A stretch of 11,697 bases of DNA from an uncultured Clostridia bacterium (GTDB lineage: Bacteria > Bacillota > Clostridia > Christensenellales > UBA1242), in contig CALDMJ010000163.1 in the NCBI GenBank assembly GCA_937914725.1, forward strand, positions 1 to 11,697, written 5' to 3'. The translations under genes and the position numbers were made by a program. Shown in pieces: positions 1 through 5,810 of the stretch (position 1 is the first letter of the stretch; every line of letters starts with the position of its first letter). The notes under the pieces were generated by a model. It searched no databases. It had not been told where the DNA came from and was given only the letters and a program-made list of their open reading frames with translations.

Positions 1-14
1 AACTAGACTTTAGT

Positions 15-286
15 TGTATTCAAGCCTAAGAATAGCGCGCAAGTGCAAACTACCAATAAATGTGGCGTTCAATAACAAATCATTTTGAGTTAGTTTTAAA
101 AGGGCATTCAAGCCTAAGAATTACAAAATGGGGAATTGATGTAGCTCGACTACGGATAAGTCTTCTAAAAAATGGCATTCGAATGTAAGAATTATAAAAT
201 ACATATTTGGCTACTAAATTGTAGTGGCGTTCAAGTTGAAGAAATAAAAATGCAACTGCCTCCATTCAAGGCACAAGTTTGAATGC
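15..286. repeat. Cluster of degenerate CATTCAAG/AAGAA repeats
   Basis: Six related copies are visible. Two share the core ATTCAAGCCTAAGAAT exactly (18-33 and 106-121). Weaker copies start near 66 (GCGTTCAATAACAAA), 176 (CATTCGAATGTAAGAATTA), 228 (GCGTTCAAGTTGAAGAAAT) and 263 (CATTCAAGGCACAAG). Copies 3 and 4 also share the following ATTAYAAAAT. Spacing between copies is irregular (about 35 to 71 nt). The last copy forms a 7-bp inverted repeat, CATTCAA 263-269 with TTGAATG 279-285. The first copy lies at the window edge, so the cluster may extend to the left. Function is unknown; it may be a decayed repeat element or an eroded repeat-containing gene. Confidence 0.45.
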
Positions 287-569
287 GTCGAACTGTAGAT
301 GTCAATTCAGTGATGTATTGCTTAGTACATTATGTGATAACTTTTATTCCATTAGTTGTCACGATAAGCATTGATAGGCAATCTAACCTAGACCATACTG
401 CAAATTATGAAAGTTCAATTTCACGATTTGAGGTATTTGTCTGTTCAAAAAAATTTATGAATTTCGATAAAGTAGCAGCCAAGAATAATGTTTTGTTAAA
501 CTTGTTGTGAAACGCCGATTGGACTAAATGGCTTTGAACGTATAGACAAGAAATTTACCCATCAGGGTG
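287..569. other. Gene-free stretch before an orphan terminator
   Basis: I see no coding region I can support here. The one open frame (283-510, plus) lacks a ribosome binding site and resembles no family I know. Just before the terminator there is a short hairpin, ACCC 557-560 pairing with GGGT 565-568. The strong terminator at 570-604 implies that some plus-strand transcript passes through this stretch, possibly from a gene left of the window or an uncharacterised RNA. No tmRNA, RNase P, SRP or 6S RNA landmarks are visible. Confidence 0.4.
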
Positions 570-604
570 CGCTGGGCGATTACAAAATCGCCCAGCGTTT
601 TTTT
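570..604 (+). terminator. Strong intrinsic terminator with no visible gene before it
   Basis: A perfect 12-bp GC-rich stem CGCTGGGCGATT (570-581) and AATCGCCCAGCG (586-597), with loop ACAA, is followed by seven T (598-604). The T-run is only on the plus-strand 3' side, so it terminates rightward transcription. It is the strongest terminator in the window, yet no recognisable gene lies in the 569 bases before it. Confidence 0.9.
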
Positions 605-819
605 GTTGCAAGTAACAAGTTTGCATTGCCATATTGGAATTATCATTATCTATTCAATTATTGGTATTGCACAACAAAACACTTGCATTATTTCCCATAT
701 GTCTTGCCGTACACTTGCTCTTCACCACATATTTTACCCATCGCATATGTTCAACTTTAATTAATTTTGGTAACAAATTGAATGTATTATAGGTAAATGG
801 TGTTTTACATATAAAATGC
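605..819. other. AT-rich intergenic DNA, nothing recognised
   Basis: Between the orphan terminator and the small ORF at 902 I see no gene, RNA or clear repeat. The only longer open frame runs across the terminator hairpin and is not credible as a gene. Confidence 0.5.
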
Positions 820-854
820 TTGACATTTTGTAGAAAATGTTAAATTTTTATGAT
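820..854 (+). promoter_or_regulatory. Possible promoter and dyad before the small ORF
   Basis: A perfect -35-like TTGACA lies at 820-825 and a -10-like TATGAT at 849-854, but the 23-nt spacing is too long for a normal sigma-A promoter. TTAAAT (840-845) would instead be too close. The dyad CATTTT-GTAG-AAAATG (824-839) sits directly over this region and could be an operator. A promoter for the small ORF at 902 is likely near here, but I cannot fix its elements. Confidence 0.3.
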
Positions 855-901
855 AAACAAATTTTTGAGAAAATAAAAGGTATTTTTATTGGAGTTAAAT
901 T

Positions 902-994
902 ATGGAAACAAATCAGAATAACCTTAAAAGTATCATTAATACTTTGTTTGAAGAAAACAATGTTACAAGAATAATCATAAGTAATCTTGACTAA
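902..994 (+). CDS. Small ORF of 30 codons, unknown function
   Basis: ATG at 902 follows a good ribosome binding site, GGAG (891-894), with 7-nt spacing. The frame runs 30 codons to TAA (992-994), and a terminator hairpin begins 31 nt later, so the unit looks like a complete tiny gene. The peptide starts METNQNNLKSIINTLF and ends ENNVTRIIISNLD; it is soluble and has no membrane segment or signal peptide. The ENNVTRIII stretch loosely resembles the start of DUF4342-type proteins ('GNVTRI'), which would make this a truncated remnant, but the conserved 'LPLTVG' part that should follow is absent in all three frames. It could equally be an independent small protein or a chance frame. It converges with trpS. 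Confidence 0.45.
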   Translation: METNQNNLKSIINTLFEENNVTRIIISNLD

Positions 995-1020
995 AATACA
1001 TTTATTGGTGTTATATGTAA

Positions 1021-1059
1021 AACAAAAAGCAAATCAAAAACATTGATTTGCTTTTATTG
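1021..1059. terminator. Bidirectional terminator between small ORF and trpS
   Basis: A 13-bp stem, AAAAGCAAATCAA (1025-1037) and TTGATTTGCTTTT (1043-1055), with a 5-nt loop. T-rich tails occur on both strands; the minus-strand tail (TTTTTGTTTT) is the better one. It can end both the small ORF transcript (plus) and the convergent trpS transcript (minus), the latter with a 3' untranslated region of about 160 nt. Confidence 0.75.
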
Positions 1060-1212
1060 TTGTAAGGTTCAATTTTATCGGGACAAGTTCAATATGACAT
1101 AATAATATAAGTATAAATACTTAATATGAGTGCGATATATAATCAAGTAGGTATGTTAGGCACATATCTCAGCGCGTTAGGGTATTGCGGTGCATATATC
1201 AATCGCGACTTG

Positions 1213-2274
1213 CTATTTCAAAAAGGTTGAGTCGTTGAAGTAGTTGATGCCCATTGCGTTTTTGACGCGCGTTAGGGTAGATTGCGCGATATCAAGCATT
1301 CTGTCGCTGCCACGCTTTAGTATTTCCATAAGTTGTGCTTTGTCGTTTTCGTAAATGGCGCGTTTTTCGCGGATAGGAGTCAAAATGCTTTGCATAACTT
1401 CAATCAGTATGCGCTTGATTTTGACATCGCCAAGCCCGCCACGTCGGTAGTGTTCTTTGATTTCATTAATTGTTTGGTATTCGCTGATTTGCGCAATTTG
1501 AGCATCATTCGTAAATGCGTCAAGGTAGGTGAACACCATATTGCCTTCGACTTTACCGGGGTCGGTGACGTGGATGTGGTCGGGGTCAGTGTACATTGAC
1601 ATAATTTTTTGCACTACGGTGTCGCTATCGTCTTTCAAGTTGATAGTATTACCAAGTGATTTGCTCATTTTGCCGTTTCCGTCCAAACCGGGGAGACGGT
1701 GGCATTTGGTTGCCGTATCAAGCACAGCCTTTGGCATAACAAGTGTTTCGCCGTAAATTCGGTTGAAAGTCGAGACGATTTCACGCCCCTGTTCAATGAC
1801 TGGCAATTGGTCTTCACCAACTGGCACAACGTCTGCGTCAAACGCCGTGATATCCGCGGTTTGGCTGACAGGGTAGGTTAAGAACCCTGCAGGAACATTT
1901 GCGCCGTAGCCTTTTTGTTTCATTTCCGCTTTGACAGTTGGATTTCTTTGCAAACGTGCAAGTGTGACAAGGTTCATATAATAAAACGTCAATTCTGTCA
2001 AAGGGTAGATGTGTGATTGAACGCCGATTGTGCTGATACTCGGGTCAATTCCAACCGCCAAGTTGTCCGCGCAAACCTCAAGCAAATTCGCACGTATTTT
2101 TTCGGGATTATCTGCGTTGTCAGTCAATGCTTGCGCATCCGCAATCAAAATAAATGGTTCATATTTACCACTGTTTTGCATTTCAACGCGTTGTCTCAAA
2201 GCACCAATGTAATGCCCAATATGCAGGCAGCCAGTAGGACGCTCGCCTGTCAAAATTCTCAATTTATTTTTCAT
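1213..2274 (-). CDS. trpS: Tryptophanyl-tRNA synthetase
   Basis: Class I aminoacyl-tRNA synthetase that activates tryptophan with ATP and charges tRNA-Trp in the cytoplasm. The protein is 353 residues, close to the usual 330-350. The HIGH signature is at residues 18-21 within RPTGCLHIGHYIGA, and KMSKS is at 202-206 after GLDGNG. Other family blocks are YPVSQTADI (134-142) and PVGEDQ (151-156). I chose the ATG at 2272-2274 because GGAG (2281-2284) lies 6 nt before it. Two in-frame ATGs further upstream (2284-2286 and 2293-2295) fall at or before the predicted transcription start, so they are unlikely. A sigma-A-like promoter at 2296-2324 gives a leader of only about 15 nt, leaving no room for a T-box or trp-type leader. 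Stop is TAG. It is a single-gene unit, divergent from the gene at 2558. Confidence 0.97.
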   Translation of the reverse strand: MKNKLRILTGERPTGCLHIGHYIGALRQRVEMQNSGKYEPFILIADAQALTDNADNPEKIRANLLEVCADNLAVGIDPSISTIGVQSHIYPLTELTFYYMNLVTLARLQRNPTVKAEMKQKGYGANVPAGFLTYPVSQTADITAFDADVVPVGEDQLPVIEQGREIVSTFNRIYGETLVMPKAVLDTATKCHRLPGLDGNGKMSKSLGNTINLKDDSDTVVQKIMSMYTDPDHIHVTDPGKVEGNMVFTYLDAFTNDAQIAQISEYQTINEIKEHYRRGGLGDVKIKRILIEVMQSILTPIREKRAIYENDKAQLMEILKRGSDRMLDIAQSTLTRVKNAMGINYFNDSTFLK

Positions 2275-2295
2275 AATATACTCCATTAACTTCAA

Positions 2296-2324
2296 ATTAT
2301 ATCACATACGACGCACAAAGTCAA
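2296..2324 (-). promoter_or_regulatory. trpS promoter
   Basis: On the minus strand, TTGACT (2319-2324) and a perfect TATAAT (2296-2301) are separated by exactly 17 nt. Transcription should start near 2289, just before the trpS ribosome binding site. Confidence 0.85.
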
Positions 2325-2410
2325 TCATTTGCAAAATGCAATGCAAAATATACAGTTATGCGCATATAATGGTATTAGATTGAGCAAAGTACGCGTTCAA
2401 TCGCTGCTCA

Positions 2411-2442
2411 TTTGCATCCAATTGTGAGGATTGCGATGCAAA
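2411..2442. promoter_or_regulatory. Inverted repeat in the divergent intergenic region
   Basis: TTTGCATCCAAT (2411-2422) faces ATTG-C-GATGCAAA (2430-2442) around a 7-nt centre: a 12-bp dyad with one extra C. It lies between the trpS promoter and the promoter of the gene at 2558. Similar ATGCAAAAT words recur near 2329-2346, closer to the trpS -35. It could be an operator for either gene. It lacks a T-run, so it is not a terminator. Confidence 0.4.
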
Positions 2443-2486
2443 ATGTGCGCAAGTCAATAAATCGCAACCTTTTGTAGCCAAATTCC

Positions 2487-2515
2487 TTGCTAAATTCGAC
2501 AAAATTTAGTATAAT
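2487..2515 (+). promoter_or_regulatory. Promoter of the 2558 gene group
   Basis: TTGCTA (2487-2492), a 17-nt spacer and a perfect TATAAT (2510-2515). Transcription would start near 2522, about 35 nt before the ATG at 2558. Confidence 0.75.
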
Positions 2516-2557
2516 ATAATCATACACCGACACGAAAAAATATGTGGTGAGGCGCGA

Positions 2558-3052
2558 ATGTATATTAGAAAATTAAAAAAAGCACAAATTGTAGAAATGC
2601 TTAAAACAATGATGTTGCAAGAAGCAAAGACCGTGGGGTACTACCAGAATAATCTGTCAGCAATTTTGGATGGCAGTCTTTTTGAGTTCAAAGTCGTGAA
2701 AAACAGAAACAGTGAGTATGTTGTTACTGAAATTCAAAATGGGGACTTGTTTGTTTTTGACGACTGTAACTACATAAAGTTTGAGATGCCGACGCTGCAG
2801 CCAATCTCGATGCAAAAGAACACAAATGTTTACAATAGTTTTATGCGAAGCAAATTCAGCGATTTCTGCGAGTTTGAGGTTGTATATAACAATAATGGTG
2901 AAAACATTGTCAACATTGTCAATTTTTGCGATGAAATTTTGCAAAAGCATAAGCAAAAACTACGTAACATAGCGTGTGAACAATCTCGCCCACAAACACC
3001 CGATAAGCCGCAGTTTTCCGCGTGGACAAGGGGAAATGAGATTGAATATTGA
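2558..3052 (+). CDS. Hypothetical protein, 164 residues
   Basis: I do not recognise this protein. ATG at 2558 follows GGTGAGG (2546-2552) with 5-nt spacing and lies behind a good promoter, so expression is credible. The predicted product is soluble, with no signal peptide or membrane segment. It has a basic N-terminal helix (MYIRKLKKAQIVEMLKTMML, 1-20), a middle rich in Asn, Phe, Tyr and Val suggesting beta strands (39-125), and a polar tail with a Pro-containing stretch (144-152). Cysteines occur at 70, 104, 124 and 140 without a metal-site pattern. A tandem 9-bp duplication (ACATTGTCA at 2904-2912 and 2913-2921) encodes NIVNIVN. Stop is TGA. It is the first gene of a group with 3198 and 3899, although 145 nt separate it from 3198, so co-transcription is inferred only from orientation and the lack of a terminator. 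Confidence 0.7.
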   Translation: MYIRKLKKAQIVEMLKTMMLQEAKTVGYYQNNLSAILDGSLFEFKVVKNRNSEYVVTEIQNGDLFVFDDCNYIKFEMPTLQPISMQKNTNVYNSFMRSKFSDFCEFEVVYNNNGENIVNIVNFCDEILQKHKQKLRNIACEQSRPQTPDKPQFSAWTRGNEIEY

Positions 3053-3197
3053 TACACGCTGTGCCTATTGATTAAAGTGTTGAGCTTAAACAAAATTTAA
3101 GTGTTATATGACAAATGTGCAAGATATTACTACGGCAAGTATTCACGCGACTCAACATTTATAAAACAACGGACAAAACCCCGAAAGAGAGGACAAA

Positions 3198-3893
3198 ATG
3201 GCATTTGATTTAAAGAAAATGGTAGAGGATATAGAAAGTTCCGCAACGCTGACTTGCAATGCGGATGCATTTGGCGAGGACGTCATCAACTTGCTTGACT
3301 CATTTGATGCCGACTATGTCGACCTTGAAAATATAGTTTATTCTTTCGAAGAACAGTCTGTCATTTATGACGAAGAGGACGGGTTCAGCGATGTAGACAA
3401 AATCGTCGAGCAAGTTCTTCAAGGTAACGACGAGGATGCAAAAGTTGTGGTTAATCAAATGATTGAAACAAAATCCACTATGGTGGATATAATTTTCGGT
3501 GCAAAACTGCTCATTGACGAAGGAATAAAAACATATGGTAATTTTGGCGTTGAAAAGGATGATTCTAAACAAAAATTTGCCAATGCTGCCGATTTTGTTC
3601 GCGGGCTTGAAATTAACCCTGACGCGCAAGACCAAATTTTGTTGAGCCTAGCAGGTAGGTCCAGTATAATCAATTTGCTAAAACGCAAGGAATGCGCTAA
3701 CGACCTTGACATTTGGAATAGTGGCTCTGCGACAGTTTTTGACTTCAAACTTCAAAAAGTTTGTAACGACGAATACTCTCCAGTGCTAAAACAAGCGAAA
3801 GAACTTGCGGACGAAAGGGTTTTTGAATACTATAGAGCAAAACTTTATAAAAATATGAAAAACGACATAAAGAATGAGGAAAATATAAAATAG
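3198..3893 (+). CDS. Hypothetical acidic protein, 231 residues
   Basis: I do not recognise this protein. ATG at 3198 has a strong ribosome binding site, GAGAGG (3187-3192), 5 nt upstream. The product is strongly acidic in its first 80 residues (clusters such as YDEEDGFSDVD at 57-67 and GNDEDAK near 76-82), looks mainly alpha-helical, and has no signal peptide or membrane segment. The last 30 residues are charged and lysine-rich. The stop codon (TAG, 3891-3893) is only 5 nt before the ATG of the ProB-like kinase gene. The two are almost certainly co-transcribed, and the downstream gene probably depends on translational coupling. The pairing suggests a functional partner of the kinase, but that is inference. 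Confidence 0.75.
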   Translation: MAFDLKKMVEDIESSATLTCNADAFGEDVINLLDSFDADYVDLENIVYSFEEQSVIYDEEDGFSDVDKIVEQVLQGNDEDAKVVVNQMIETKSTMVDIIFGAKLLIDEGIKTYGNFGVEKDDSKQKFANAADFVRGLEINPDAQDQILLSLAGRSSIINLLKRKECANDLDIWNSGSATVFDFKLQKVCNDEYSPVLKQAKELADERVFEYYRAKLYKNMKNDIKNEENIK

Positions 3894-3898
3894 ACAAA

Positions 3899-4717
3899 AT
3901 GGACGATTTAACAGTAATAAAAGTAGGGTCGATGGCACTTGTCAATGACAAAGGAGATGGCGTTGATTACAACGTCATTTCACAATTATCGCATGACCTA
4001 AACGAGCATACAATCCTTGTAACAAGCGGGGCAGCCGTTGTGGGCAAACTTGATTTCATTAAGCGTAATGGCTATGCACTCGACGAAAACAACAATTTTT
4101 ATAAATCAGATTACGCCTCACAAGGGCAAACGATACTGATGGACTTATATCGCGAATTTTTAAACCCTCAATATTCGCTGCGTCAAGTTTTGGTTGAGCA
4201 CCAGCACTTCAATGACGTTGAAAAGCGTGAACACTTAAAAGGCCTGCTTTCGCGCTGCCCAGCGCAAAATGCTGTCGCAGTTATCAACTATAACGACTGC
4301 ATTTCAAGTGAGGAATGTCGCAAAATGGAAATAAACCTCCTGAAAGAAAAGCAACAAAATGTTGTCGAATGCATAGATAATGATGAAACCGCAACACAAA
4401 TTGCCGTCCTAATGCACGCCAAAAAACTGCTCCTACTCACAATGGGTAATGGTATTTTGCTTGATAAAGACAACCCAAGCACGCTTGTGCCCGAAGTTTT
4501 TGCGCACGACAAAGAGGAACTCTTATCAAAAATCACGGAACTACAAACCCATTGCGTCGGTGCAAGCCGCAAAGGCGCAAACGGCGCGTTTGCAAAACTT
4601 GAGTACGCAAAATACGCAGTCGAAAACGGCGTCGACGTCATAATTTCGAGTTCGCACTTCCGCGTTAGCGATATTCTTGCCGACCGTGTTCCAAATACGC
4701 ACATCTTTGTGCGCTAA
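3899..4717 (+). CDS. Divergent glutamate 5-kinase-like amino acid kinase
   Basis: Amino acid kinase fold protein of 272 residues, closest by eye to glutamate 5-kinase (ProB), which makes gamma-glutamyl phosphate for proline synthesis. Blocks in family order: VIKVGSMAL (6-14, ATP loop), TSGAAVVGK (42-50), ASQGQ..LMDLY (73-84), VLVEHQHFND (97-106), VINYND (128-133, family NEND), IDNDETATQIAVLMHAKKLL (159-178), LLLTMGNGILL (178-188, family LLTDxxGLY), and FAKLEYAKYAVENGVDVIIS (231-250). The usual GTGGMxTK nucleotide-site block is altered to GASRKGANGAFAK (221-233). The PUA domain of E. coli ProB is missing; PUA-less family members are known. No proA is adjacent. Only a distant GAGG (18 nt) precedes the ATG, so translational coupling to the gene 5 nt upstream is likely. 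Substrate uncertain. Confidence 0.8.
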   Translation: MDDLTVIKVGSMALVNDKGDGVDYNVISQLSHDLNEHTILVTSGAAVVGKLDFIKRNGYALDENNNFYKSDYASQGQTILMDLYREFLNPQYSLRQVLVEHQHFNDVEKREHLKGLLSRCPAQNAVAVINYNDCISSEECRKMEINLLKEKQQNVVECIDNDETATQIAVLMHAKKLLLLTMGNGILLDKDNPSTLVPEVFAHDKEELLSKITELQTHCVGASRKGANGAFAKLEYAKYAVENGVDVIISSSHFRVSDILADRVPNTHIFVR

Positions 4718-4788
4718 TGCAGTGCCCGACATATTTTGTTATTTCGGCAAATATAGCAATGATACGGCATTACAATATTAAAGTAGTG

Positions 4789-4816
4789 AAAAAAAGAAGC
4801 AATATGCTTCTTTTTT
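4789..4816. terminator. Bidirectional terminator between kinase gene and mscL
   Basis: An 11-bp stem, AAAAAAGAAGC (4790-4800) and GCTTCTTTTTT (4806-4816), with loop AATAT. It gives a T-run on both strands, so it can end the plus-strand group from 2558 and the convergent mscL transcript. Confidence 0.85.
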
Positions 4817-4862
4817 GAGTTGTCACAAGATGTGTATAATGATTTCATCATTAATTCTGTTT

Positions 4863-5450
4863 TTATTGTTCATTAGTTGTGTCGCTTTCGGTTGGAACAA
4901 CTTGTTGTGCTTTCAAAAGTTCGCGAATGTCGCGCAAAATATCTTCTTGCGTTTCGACCTTAGGTTGATTAGCAAGTTCGGCGTCTTTTTTCGCTTGTTC
5001 TTCAGCAGCAAGCGCTTCAAGGGCAGCCTTGACAGCCTTTTTATCTTTCAAGTTGATGCCACGTTCTTTCAAAATCTTCTTTTGTGCTTTTGTAGGGTTA
5101 GATTTGTGAATTTCATTGTTCAAGTTTCTAAACGCTTGTTGCGATTTCATCACAATTTTCATAATGATGAAGATGCAGAATGCAATAATCAAAAAGTCGA
5201 TAATTGTTTGAATGAAATTGCCATAATTCCACGTGAGCGTTGCAACACCCTCCGCGTCACGCCTCAAAACAATCGATAGGGCGGATAAACTCTCCGCGCC
5301 AAGCCCCCACGTAACAAGTGGCATCAAAATATCGTTGACAAGGCTCGTGACAATCTTTCCAAAAGCCGCACCGATAATAACACCGATAGCCATATCCATA
5401 ATATTGCCGCGACTGATAAACGCCTTAAATTCAGCAAAAAACTTTCTCAT
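4863..5450 (-). CDS. mscL: Large-conductance mechanosensitive channel with extended cytoplasmic linker
   Basis: MscL forms a homopentameric inner-membrane pore that opens under membrane tension and releases solutes during osmotic downshock. The N-terminal amphipathic helix and TM1 (FKAFISRGNIMDMAIGVIIG, 8-27, onward to about 47) are highly typical, including the RGN and AIGVIIGAAFGKIV blocks. TM2 is about residues 79-102 (FIQTIIDFLIIAFCIFIIMK). The C-terminal bundle helix is recognisable as EDILRDIRELLK (169-180). At 195 residues it is longer than the usual 130-150. The extra length is a lysine- and alanine-rich segment (about 116-165) between TM2 and the C-terminal helix. AAAGGAGA (5455-5462) gives a strong ribosome binding site. 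It is a single-gene unit, with a promoter at 5573-5601 and a leader of about 115 nt. Confidence 0.97.
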   Translation of the reverse strand: MRKFFAEFKAFISRGNIMDMAIGVIIGAAFGKIVTSLVNDILMPLVTWGLGAESLSALSIVLRRDAEGVATLTWNYGNFIQTIIDFLIIAFCIFIIMKIVMKSQQAFRNLNNEIHKSNPTKAQKKILKERGINLKDKKAVKAALEALAAEEQAKKDAELANQPKVETQEDILRDIRELLKAQQVVPTESDTTNEQ

Positions 5451-5572
5451 AATCTCTCCTTTATAAATTCATTTTATCATTTGCACAAATTTGAATATAA
5501 AAAGATTGTCGCGCAAAAAAAACTAAAACTTTGCGTCAAAAATCAATCAATCGTCGTGCAAAACTTACCTAT

Positions 5573-5601
5573 ATTATAAACCAAAACCCGCAAAAAATCA
5601 A
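5573..5601 (-). promoter_or_regulatory. mscL promoter
   Basis: On the minus strand, TTGATT (5596-5601), a 17-nt spacer and a perfect TATAAT (5573-5578). The predicted start near 5566 leaves a leader of about 115 nt before the mscL ATG. The rest of 5463-5756 is very AT-rich with many A and T runs and no gene. Confidence 0.75.
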
Positions 5602-5756
5602 TTGTTTTAATATTTTTTTGCCACATTCACTTGACTTTTTTGCCCAAAATTATATTTTTTTTAAATATAGATATCCTTAAAAATCGCAAAAACTTTGTAT
5701 TTTTTGCCAAATTTGTGTAGAATACGGCAAAATGTTTAAAAAAATCTCCAAAACTC

Positions 5757-5787
5757 TTGACAGGGGGGGGGGGGGGAGGGGGATAAA
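5757..5787 (+). promoter_or_regulatory. Probable phase-variable promoter with poly-G spacer
   Basis: A perfect TTGACA -35 (5757-5762) is followed directly by 14 G (5763-5776), one A, and 5 G (5778-5782); the last G begins the -10-like GATAAA (5782-5787). The spacer as read is 19 nt, 2 more than optimal. A run of 14 G is highly prone to slipped-strand length change, and each G gained or lost changes the spacer. Known phase-variable promoters such as Neisseria porA use a poly-G spacer in this way. With 12 G the spacer would be 17 nt. The tract length itself may be misread by sequencing. Confidence 0.7.
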
Positions 5788-5810
5788 ACATATGAAAAGG
5801 AGAAAAGGTT

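Noticed and set aside
80..265. Open frame on the minus strand over the repeat cluster (61 codons)
   Set aside because: It has no ribosome binding site, and its only internal similarity comes from the DNA repeats themselves; I treat the region as repeats, not a gene.
15..286. Possible CRISPR array in the repeat cluster
   Set aside because: Copies are degenerate, spacing varies from about 35 to 71 nt, and no cas gene is present.
283..510. Open frame of 75 codons on the plus strand
   Set aside because: No ribosome binding site, no promoter, no recognisable family, and the composition does not look coding.
287..604. Known structural RNA (tmRNA, RNase P, SRP or 6S RNA) ending at the terminator
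   Set aside because: None of the conserved landmarks I could recall for these RNAs is present.
567..764. Open frame of 65 codons on the plus strand
   Set aside because: It begins inside the sequence that forms the strong terminator at 570-604 and runs through its stem and T-run.
3050..3070. TGA read as Trp, extending the 164-residue protein
   Set aside because: Trp is encoded by TGG in several genes here and no gene needs TGA read-through to reach full length.
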